Shown one piece after another: positions 1-6,900 of a stretch of DNA of 9,934 nucleotides. The translations under genes were made by a program, and so were the position numbers. The DNA comes from Planctomycetota bacterium. Lineage in GTDB: Bacteria; Planctomycetota; Phycisphaerae; UBA1845; CAIVHJ01. The notes under the pieces are model-generated. The model saw nothing but the letters and a program-made list of their open reading frames with translations. It searched no databases and had not been told where the DNA came from. The DNA is taken from NCBI GenBank assembly GCA_022573485.1, contig JACZTW010000132.1, positions 1 to 9,934 of the forward strand. Reading direction: 5' to 3'. Each line of letters begins with the position of its first letter. Position 1 is the first letter of the stretch.

Positions 1-106
1 CAATCACCCATTCAATGGCGGCCGTTACGATCATCAGCACCACGATCTCCGACCGCCGGTTGCGGCTGCCCCTTGCGCTGCTGGAGGTAGCCGTCCTTGT
101 TGACAT
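1..106 (-). CDS. Possible membrane protein, N-terminal fragment (runs off window)
   Basis: On the minus strand, in a different frame from the 12-470 gene and overlapping its 3' end, there is an open frame to the window edge with no stop. From an ATG at 106 it reads a Ser/Arg-rich stretch (MSTRTATSSSARGSRNRR), then a hydrophobic run (EIVVLMIVTAAIEWVI), which looks like a positively charged cytoplasmic tail before a membrane helix. Other possible starts are a GTG at 40, 6 bases after a GGAG, and an ATG at 34. These would cut the overlap with the upstream gene from 95 bases to about 29 or 23 and suggest translational coupling. Only about 35 codons are visible and no family is recognised. It could be a shadow frame, but the hydrophobic switch at the edge favours a real gene start. 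Confidence 0.3.
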   Translation of the reverse strand, partial: MSTRTATSSSARGSRNRRSEIVVLMIVTAAIEWVI

Positions 107-470
107 AGGTTCCCGGCGGCAAAGGATTGTGACCGACAACTCGATGCCCGCATTCCGGGCACACCGTCTCACCGTCCTTGCCCAAAGTTCTGTTCAGAAC
201 CACCCAGTTGCCGCCCTGCTTCTGGCCGCACTGGTCCCAGTAGCACGCTTCGGCGGGATAGCCCGTCATCTTGCCCGTATCAGGCGTCTTCACAGGCCAG
301 CCCTTGAAGCCCTCTCCGATCTCGATCATGAAGCCGTGACCGGTCTCGAGGTTCACGATCCGCACGCCGCTTTCAACCGTCCCGCCGCTGACCAGGTCGG
401 ATGAAAACAACTGCCAGGCACCAAAGGCCACGGTCACGACGCAAACTCCAATGATAATTCGTTCCTTCAT
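12..470 (-). CDS. Small membrane-anchored zinc-ribbon-like protein, function unknown
   Basis: A 152-residue protein with one N-terminal hydrophobic segment (about residues 5-22, IIIGVCVVTVAFGAWQLF) preceded by Lys and Arg, so it is probably a signal anchor with the rest outside the cytoplasm. The soluble part holds four cysteines in a zinc-ribbon-like spacing: C76-x4-C81 and C104-x2-C107 (CPECG). The last 20 or so residues are polar, rich in Gln, Pro, Asp and Arg, and look disordered. It lies 123 bases downstream of the prepilin-like gene on the same strand, so the two are probably co-transcribed and it may be an accessory of the secretion or pilus machinery. That role is inference from position only. 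The only Shine-Dalgarno candidate, a GGAG, lies 14 bases before the ATG, which is long. I do not recognise the family. Confidence 0.7.
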   Translation of the reverse strand: MKERIIIGVCVVTVAFGAWQLFSSDLVSGGTVESGVRIVNLETGHGFMIEIGEGFKGWPVKTPDTGKMTGYPAEACYWDQCGQKQGGNWVVLNRTLGKDGETVCPECGHRVVGHNPLPPGTYVNKDGYLQQRKGQPQPAVGDRGADDRNGRH

Positions 471-593
471 CGAGGCTGTCGGTTCTCCAGGTCACCAAAC
501 GAGCAGCCTGCCGACCGCCGATTGGAGTACGCTTTGCTGAGGGCGAGGTTCCGCCTCCTATTGGTCACATTGACAATTCGCCCCCGCCCCCGG

Positions 594-1646
594 TCAGTAG
601 ATAGGATACCAGCCTTCGGCATCCAGCGTGCGCTGTTGGATAATACGCACAGCCCGCGGCTTGGCCACCGATGTCGAGCCAACGGTCCCATCGAACTCCC
701 CAAGCTTAACCTTCGTCCCAGAGGGAAGCCAAAAGTCGACGCCTTCGATCGCCTCAATCTTCGTGTGACGAGCGGCATGACCGTCGAAAAACAATATATT
801 GAAGCCCGGTGCGCCGGCCACCGGGTGTCGAAAAGAGTAGCGATCCCATTTGGGATCGTGTTCGTTTAGCTGGAGATCCACCGGATTGATGAAGGCTCGA
901 GAATAAGAACTAGATGGACCCGCGGTTGCGAAGCTGCCCCCCACAGAAGCATTGTAGTTCACATCGTAATCCGGCGCCGGCAGGTCCTCCCTCGTGTATC
1001 TCGCCCCCTCCACCACCAGACCTTTCTGGGAGGCCTTCTTGACGTTTGTGAATCGAGGCACGTGACCTTCCGGCGTACGGGCAGTGGAAGCAATGATGGG
1101 GGGAAGATTGATGCCGATATCGCCGCCACTCGGGATGTAGCCAAAATACATGAACTCACGGATGGTCGAGTAGCTGTTCATCAGGAGCACGGACCAGCCG
1201 TTGTTGAGAAAGCCGATCTGGTACGGCGGGACCACGAAGTTGTTGCTCGGGCATGTAAAAAGGGGTTGCTCGCGAAGCCAGAGCCACCGCTCGCTGCGAT
1301 CCTCCAAGCCACTTTCAATGCCCAGGCCATAATGCGCCAGCGGAGACTGCCAGTCCCAGTTTTGCACCGGGACGCCCGGAATGTCGAAGGCATAGTTGTC
1401 ATAGTCGTCATAGAGCAGGTGGCCGGCGGTCGTGCCCGGCGCGCCCGGGATCCAATCCGAGAATTGGACGGCGTAGTTGTTTTGGGCGTTGTGGATGTCG
1501 TGCAACTTGGTGCTGCACACCACCGCCCGCGCCTGAGCCCGGGCGCTCTCGATCGAAGGGAGCAGGATCGAGATCAACAGGGCGATAATGGCCACCACCA
1601 CCAACAGTTCGATCAGCGTAAATCCGCGCTTGTTTCTCATCGTCAT
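594..1646 (-). CDS. Prepilin-type N-terminal cleavage/methylation domain protein (type II secretion pseudopilin-like, H-X-DG class)
   Basis: A 350-residue secreted protein with a class III (prepilin) signal. A short basic leader ends RG at residues 7-8, cleavage is expected before F9, and the conserved glutamate at mature position +5 is E13 (FTLIELL). A hydrophobic helix follows (about 14-30), then the usual ARAQAR and VVCSTKL stretch. The C-terminal part has the H...FxDGH signature of planctomycete H-X9-DG proteins: H274 followed by NILFFDGH ending at H290. The His-to-DG spacing here is 13 residues, not 9. Such proteins are processed by a prepilin peptidase and are thought to assemble on, or be exported by, type II secretion/type IV pilus-like systems; many copies per genome are usual. 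Two starts are possible: the ATG at 1646 (GAGGT 9 bases upstream) or the ATG at 1640 (GGAG 8 bases upstream). Both keep the leader intact. Confidence 0.92.
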   Translation of the reverse strand: MTMRNKRGFTLIELLVVVAIIALLISILLPSIESARAQARAVVCSTKLHDIHNAQNNYAVQFSDWIPGAPGTTAGHLLYDDYDNYAFDIPGVPVQNWDWQSPLAHYGLGIESGLEDRSERWLWLREQPLFTCPSNNFVVPPYQIGFLNNGWSVLLMNSYSTIREFMYFGYIPSGGDIGINLPPIIASTARTPEGHVPRFTNVKKASQKGLVVEGARYTREDLPAPDYDVNYNASVGGSFATAGPSSSYSRAFINPVDLQLNEHDPKWDRYSFRHPVAGAPGFNILFFDGHAARHTKIEAIEGVDFWLPSGTKVKLGEFDGTVGSTSVAKPRAVRIIQQRTLDAEGWYPIY

Positions 1647-1973
1647 TGCTCCATTACCTCAACCGAAAACCAGAAACCACCCGCACAAAGGTAATTCCAT
1701 TTCGGCTCCAGAATATTGTCATATTCCTTCCGAGGCCACTTCGGCCTATATTACATCCTACCTTGCCTCAGCCAAGGAGTTAAGCGCCTCATCCGATCTC
1801 TTTCACCTGATTACGTTCCAAAACGAGCACTCATCGGAATGCAGGGTGACATAACTCTTTGCTGTGCAGAACTTAATGACAACAGCAACATGTTGAAAGC
1901 AATCGCAGCGCAGTGTCCTTCGATTGTCGTATTTTGTAGCTTATGACCGGGCCGGCGTGTCTGGCATGTCCGC
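1647..1973. other. Intergenic spacer (327 bp) upstream of the prepilin-like gene
   Basis: I see no supported gene here. The stretch is richer in A and T than its flanks, and the promoter of the leftward prepilin-like gene must lie in it. Small structures are visible: stem AGGCC/GGCCT with a 5-base loop (1733-1747), stem CCTTG/CAAGG with a 7-base loop (1761-1777), a 10-base palindrome CAACATGTTG (1886-1895), and a CAATCG/CGATTG pair (1900-1926) that lies just past the stop of the nuclease gene. None is followed by a clear T-run on the minus strand, so none is called a terminator. A weak minus-strand promoter-like pair (TTGGCT, 16 bases, TAATAT) lies around 1754-1781. No riboswitch class was recognised. 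Confidence 0.5.
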
Positions 1974-3290
1974 CTAAGGCCGAAACGCGAAGGTCGCCAC
2001 CGACGGGTTATGATCGGAACCCGAGTCTTCCACGGTGCCCGCGATGATATCGTAAGAACCGTCCACATAGTAATCGCGCATCGCCGGCGAGCAAACGATG
2101 AAATCGATCATGCTCCAATACTTGGGCTCGCGGTTGTAAGTGATGCGCTCGGAAGTAGTGAGGCTCGTGCCCGGACAAACCAGTTGCGTGGGACCCGATC
2201 CACGGATGATCTTCAGCGAGGGGCTGTCCCAGTAATCGTTGAAATCGCCGGCGATGATGAAACGGGCCTGCGGATCGCTCTCGAAGATTTGATCGACGAT
2301 GCGACGAATGGCCCCCGCCTCCGCTTGACGCGGCGGCTCGCTGGCCTGGGCGCCGCCGTACTTTGATTTGAGGTGCACGACGAACAAATCGAACCCCCGC
2401 TCGTCGGGCCCTTCGATCTTGACTTTCAGCAAGTCGCGAAAGAAACGGTGGGTCTTGCCGTCCGGTCCGGGAAACCTCAGATGCCGGTGACTGGTGACCG
2501 GGCCGATCGGCAGGCGCGAGAGCACGGCGCAATCAATGCCCCGGTGATTGTTGCCCTCGTACAACACGACGTGGTCATAGCCCATGTCGGGCAGGAGCGC
2601 CCGCACGAAGCGTTGCAGGTAATCGCGGTTCTCGACCTCCTGCAGGGCCAGCACGTCGGCATCCAGTTCGCGGATCCTTTGGGCCAGCTTGAGCAACTCG
2701 TCCCGCGGTTTGGTGTCCATGACGTCGTCGCTGCGGTAGGGGTCGTTGAATTCGTCGAAGAGATTGAGCACGTTGTACGTGCCCACGCGAACCGTCCCAG
2801 CGGCCAATCGCGACGTCCAACTGCGGTCGATCTCCTCCGGCGTGATCAGCCCGCGGTAGCGCTGCCGTGCGAAGGCTTCGACATCCTCCACATCGTCCGG
2901 GATGATCGTGATTTGCTCCGGCGAGGTGATCACCATTTGTGGCTTGCCGCGTTCGCCGTTGATCAATCCCTGCACCAGGACGCGCCGGTTCGCGAACAAC
3001 TTTTCGGGATGGCCCGGGAATTTGTGGAACTGCCGACTATCGATGGAAGCGCTGAAGTACGTGTTGTAGTCTTCGTGAAAGTTCAGGAAGCAGCGGTCAC
3101 GAGGCGTGCTGGCATTGACGATTCGTCCGTAGACGCAGGCGTTGCGCCCCACAAAACCGTCTGTTTGGTCCCACGACACGAGAATCGAGCCTTCCGCCGG
3201 GTCAATCTGCGCTTCGGCGAACGTCACGGTGCGGTTCGGGGTGGCGCACGCGGGAACAGCAAGCAGCAACACGAGCAGACACTTTTTCAT
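1974..3290 (-). CDS. Exported OB-fold / endonuclease-exonuclease-phosphatase (EEP) family protein, probable secreted nuclease
   Basis: A 438-residue protein that starts with a signal sequence (MKKCLLVLLLAVPACATPN). Cleavage may be by signal peptidase I after ACA, or C15 may be lipidated, although VPAC is an imperfect lipobox. Residues about 47-130 look like an OB-fold (YGRIVNAS through VLVQGLI). Residues about 166-438 form an EEP phosphodiesterase fold with its signature residues: TYNVLN (N173), ALQEVE (E218, metal ligand), VVHLKSK (H306), AGDFND (D349, N351), MIDFI (D396) and SDHNP (D426, catalytic-type H427). All are intact, so it should be an active metal-dependent phosphodiesterase; DNA or RNA is the likeliest substrate, but phospho-lipids or sugars are not excluded. 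The frame stays open upstream to 3866, but the start at 3290 is chosen because GGAG lies 6 bases upstream and the signal peptide begins there. It is divergent from the LTD-protein gene. Confidence 0.9.
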   Translation of the reverse strand: MKKCLLVLLLAVPACATPNRTVTFAEAQIDPAEGSILVSWDQTDGFVGRNACVYGRIVNASTPRDRCFLNFHEDYNTYFSASIDSRQFHKFPGHPEKLFANRRVLVQGLINGERGKPQMVITSPEQITIIPDDVEDVEAFARQRYRGLITPEEIDRSWTSRLAAGTVRVGTYNVLNLFDEFNDPYRSDDVMDTKPRDELLKLAQRIRELDADVLALQEVENRDYLQRFVRALLPDMGYDHVVLYEGNNHRGIDCAVLSRLPIGPVTSHRHLRFPGPDGKTHRFFRDLLKVKIEGPDERGFDLFVVHLKSKYGGAQASEPPRQAEAGAIRRIVDQIFESDPQARFIIAGDFNDYWDSPSLKIIRGSGPTQLVCPGTSLTTSERITYNREPKYWSMIDFIVCSPAMRDYYVDGSYDIIAGTVEDSGSDHNPSVATFAFRP

Positions 3291-3471
3291 GACAGACTCC
3301 GCTAAGAACCTCAGGCCCCACGGGACCGGACGCGACGCCTCATTGGCCCGCCGGCGGCCTGCGAGCATTATCACTGGTTTCAAGCTGCAGAGCAAGAAGA
3401 CGCGAGCGATAGGGATGCACGCCAACCCCTTGGATGGTCTCCGGCATAGGCTTCTGCCAGGATGTTCCTCC

Positions 3472-3488
3472 GGCGCCGAATCGGCGCC
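3472..3488. repeat. Perfect inverted repeat, 8-bp arms
   Basis: GGCGCCGA, one A, then TCGGCGCC: an exact inverted repeat in the nuclease-gene leader. As RNA it can fold as a 6-bp GGCGCC stem with a GAATC loop. No T-run follows on either strand, so it is not an intrinsic terminator. It could be a protein-binding site or a leader hairpin about 180 bases upstream of the nuclease start. Confidence 0.5.
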
Positions 3489-3728
3489 CGGCCAAATCGG
3501 GATTGTCCCGTGAGCGGCGTCTGATCGATTGCGAAAACGCCCGCCGATCGCCTCCGCCGGACGCTGCCCCCGCCTGCTTCCGCACGTGTCAGGCGAAGCG
3601 AATTCTTGCATTTTTTTCCAAAGTCGCCGTTTTTCGGCCCGCGCAGATCGCCTAAGTAATGCTGTGATCGACGCTTGTGAACATATGGGCAGATACCCCA
3701 CTGTAACATCAAGCGGTGAATGGGGTTG

Positions 3729-3757
3729 TTGCATGATACGCCGACGTCCGGTATCAT
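3729..3757 (+). promoter_or_regulatory. Candidate sigma70-type promoter with overlapping operator-like inverted repeat
   Basis: TTGCAT (3729-3734) and TATCAT (3752-3757) are separated by 17 bases. The -10 matches TATAAT at 5 of 6 positions; the -35 keeps TTG only. An exact 7-bp inverted repeat, ATGATAC (3733-3739) and GTATCAT (3751-3757) with an 11-base spacer, sits over the spacer and the -10, as expected for a repressor site. Transcription would start near 3764, giving a leader of about 170 bases before the ATG at 3935. Planctomycete promoters are poorly defined, so this is a candidate only. Confidence 0.35.
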
Positions 3758-3934
3758 TAAGGGATGCACGTGGCTTGGCCTGAGAGAGGCGATCCGCGAG
3801 TGGCGAAGAAGTGACTCCATTCTGGTGTGCACGTTGTTCGGTGCCATGCTCTGGCGGCGGCTGCAACGAGGCGGTGATTGAAACATGTCTTGTGTGATCC
3901 CTTGGAAAGCAAGTGGAGATGAAAGGATCGAATC

Positions 3935-6900
3935 ATGAAAACGCTCAGTTTGTTTGGAATTGCGGGATTGTTCTTTTTGGCCAGTTCGGTGCCGGCCAAC
4001 GCTTATGATGTGATCATCAACGAGGTCGATGCCGACCAAACGAGCACGGACTCGGCGGAGTTTGTCGAATTGTACGACGGCGGCGTCGGCAACACGGATC
4101 TGACCGGACTGGTCCTCGTTTTGATGAACGGATCGGACGACGCGTCGTATTTGTCCTTCGATCTGGATGGCATGAGCACGAACGCCCAGGGTTACTTTGT
4201 TCTGTGTGGTGATGCTGCCAACGTGCCTAATTGCGATCTCGACGTCTCACCGGATACCAACCTGATTCAGAATGGGGCGGACGCGGTTGCCCTCTATACC
4301 GGCGACGCTTCCGACTTTCCCAACGATACACCGGTAACCACTACTAACCTCCTGGATGCAATCGTCTACGACACAAACGATGGTGACGATGCTGGTCTGC
4401 TGGTGCTGCTGAATGCGGGCCAACCACAAGTGAACGAGGGCGGCGGCGCAGGTAGCACGACCGACTCGAACCAGCGCTGCCCCAACGGCGCCGGCGGTGC
4501 ACGGAACACCGACACTTATGCGCAGGCGACTCCAACTCCCGGGCAAGATAACAACTGTGTCGAGGTGTTCGGCGCTTGCTGCGATGATCTAACAGGCGAG
4601 TGCACCGACGGTGTAGCTGAGGCTAATTGCGTCGGCGCAGGGAATCGATATGGCGGGGACGGATCGGACTGTGCCGGAATTGACCCACCGTGCGTCCCGC
4701 CTCCGACCGGCGCCTGCTGCGACGATTCAACAGGCGAGTGCACCGATGATGTAACTCAGGAAGATTGCGAGGGCGCAGGAAATCGCTACGGCGGGGACGG
4801 ATCGGACTGCTCGACGATTGACCCACCGTGCGTCCCGCCTCCGACCGGGGCCTGCTGCTCCGCCGGTTTCTGCGGCGATGACGTCAGTCAGGTTGGCTGC
4901 GAGACAGGGGGCGGTACGTACCAGGGTGATGGTTCGCAATGCCCGGCGGACTGTGGCGATGAATCCGCAGTGACTATCAACGAGATTCGGATCGATCAGC
5001 CGGGCAGCGATGTCGACGAGTATTTTGAGTTGGCCGGCGCACCGGGCACCTCGCTTGATGGCATGACTTATCTCGTCATCGGTGACAGCTCCGGAGGCGG
5101 CAGCGGCGTGATCGATTTTGCCGTGGATCTCACGGGCAACTCGATCGGCTCCAGCGGCTTTTTCGTCGCGGCGGAGGACGGGAGTCTTCCTGGGGGCGGC
5201 ACGGTCGACCTGGTGACCTTCCTCGGCTTCGAGAACAGCGACAATGTGACGCATATGCTGGTCGCTGGGTTCACCGGCGCCCCTGGTGATGACCTCGACA
5301 CGGATGACGACTGCGTGCTGGACTCCACACCGTGGGCCGGCGTTGTCGATTCTATTGCCCTGCTTGAGGAAGAAAACCCGCCCAGCAGCACGGAATGTCA
5401 CTATGGTCCGCCCTCGGTGGGGCCGGACGGCTCGTTCGTGCCCGGACAAGTTTATCGCTGCTACCCGGCAGGCCTCTGGACGATCGGTTCGTTCGGCACG
5501 GGAGGGGACGACACCCCCGGCGCCCAGAACATCGATTGCGTCGTCGAGGCGGTCGAGATCAACGAGCTTCGTATCGATCAGAGCGGCTCAGACGTGGATG
5601 AGTATTTCGAGCTCACCGGTGAGGCCGGCGCGTCACTCGACGGGCTGACCTACATTGTCATCGGCGACAACAGCGACGGCGACAGCGGCATCATTGAAGC
5701 CGTGATCGATTTGACCGGCAGCAGCATTGGGAGCAGCGGCTTCTTCGTCGCGGCTGAGGATTCTGATCTCCCAGGTGGCGGCACCGTCGATCTGATTGCC
5801 AACATCAGTTTCGAGAACAGCGACAACGTGACGCACATGGTTGTCTTCGGCTTCACGGGCGAAGGCGGCGAAGACGTGGATACGGATAACGACGGCGTGA
5901 TCGACAATCCGCAGTGGTCCAGCATCGTGAGTTGCATCTCATTGGTGGAAACGCCGGACTCAGGCGATCTGATCTACTGCGAAGCCACGGTCGGCCCCGA
6001 TGGCAACTTCGTCCCCGCCCAGGCCTATCGCTGCAATCCGGACGGTGACTGGACAGTCGGGGCCTTCAGCCTCGGCGTGACCGACACGCCCGGCGCCCAG
6101 AATCTGGACTGTCCCGCCGGTTGCGGTGACCCCGAATCGGGCGGCTGCTTCGAGGCCAACGGCTCACCGGCGTGCAGTGATGAAGATTGTTGCAATGCGG
6201 TTTGCGAAAGCGACCCGTTCTGCTGTGACGAGGACTGGAATCAGTTCTGTGCCGACACCGCCTTAGTCGCATGCCGCGACTGCGGCGACTGTGATGCCGG
6301 CGACTGTTTCGAAGCCAACGGCACGCCCTATTGCGCGAGCGCCGATTGCTGCAGTCTGGTCTGCGATATGAATCCCGCCTGCTGTGAGGCCGGCTGGGAT
6401 CAGGCTTGTGCGGACATGGCGGTAGCCAACTGTGCGACCTTGCCTGAGCCGGGCGACCTGGTCTTCGGATTGTCGAATTCCTGCCCATCCCACAGTCTTG
6501 AGTTGGTGCGCCAAGGTGTGCAGGTGCCGGACTTCTGGGTCGAGGCGCGCATGCAGAGCATGGAGTTCGACAACCTTGAAGGGGTCAGCCACAACGCACA
6601 GGGCAACCTGTTGGCCGTCGAATTCGGCGACGACTCCCCGCTCATAAGCGGAAGTATCTACAGTTTTGCGACGTGCAGCCCGGTGTTCGGCGGTGCGTTG
6701 ATCGGCACCACGGATGGACTGGGCGGCGGAGGCGTCGATGTGACCCCGCTCGGAGGTCTTTCGGTCAGTCCGGACAACAGCAAAATTGCAGTCACAGGGT
6801 ACGTGAGCCAGGCAGTGGTTGTTTACGATTACACGCCGGGCGACTGCAACGGCAACGGCGCAGCCCTCAGTAATGCCCGCCAGACCGACCCCATCCTCTG

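Larger units (their letters stand above)
3291..3934. other. Divergent intergenic region (644 bp) between the nuclease and LTD-protein genes
   Basis: No credible protein gene was found; the long frames here are low-complexity Arg/Pro/Ala shadows. The region must carry the promoters of both flanking genes. Visible structure includes a 17-base near-perfect palindrome, arms GGCGCCGA and TCGGCGCC around one base (3472-3488); a GCCG-TTTTT-CGGC hairpin (3626-3638); a run of seven T at 3611-3617; and the promoter/operator candidate at 3729-3757. On the minus strand I found no convincing -35/-10 pair for the nuclease gene. The part nearest the nuclease may be a long 5' leader, since its reading frame happens to be free of stops. 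Confidence 0.5.

Noticed and set aside
1062..1694. Plus-strand open frame opposite the prepilin-like gene
   Set aside because: Arg/His-rich shadow of a gene with a clear prepilin leader.
1900..1926. CAATCG/CGATTG pair as terminator of the nuclease gene
   Set aside because: Only a 6-bp stem with a 15-base loop, and no T-run follows on the minus strand.
2373..3305. Plus-strand open frame (310 codons) opposite the nuclease
   Set aside because: The sense strand encodes a complete EEP fold with all catalytic motifs. The antisense product has no signature.
3764..3814. 16-codon leader peptide starting exactly at the predicted transcription start
   Set aside because: It would be leaderless, has no ribosome site, no codon run typical of attenuation and no conserved feature visible. 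Chance is the simpler reading.
3291..3866. N-terminal extension of the nuclease reading frame by 192 residues
   Set aside because: The frame is open, but the product is Arg/Pro-rich with no domain. A proper signal peptide and a GGAG at good spacing mark the start at 3290, and a signal peptide would not work from the middle of a protein.
4571..4846. CRISPR-like or other non-coding repeat array
   Set aside because: The repeats are adjacent, in frame, 138 bp long and encode a conserved six-Cys module. There are no spacers.
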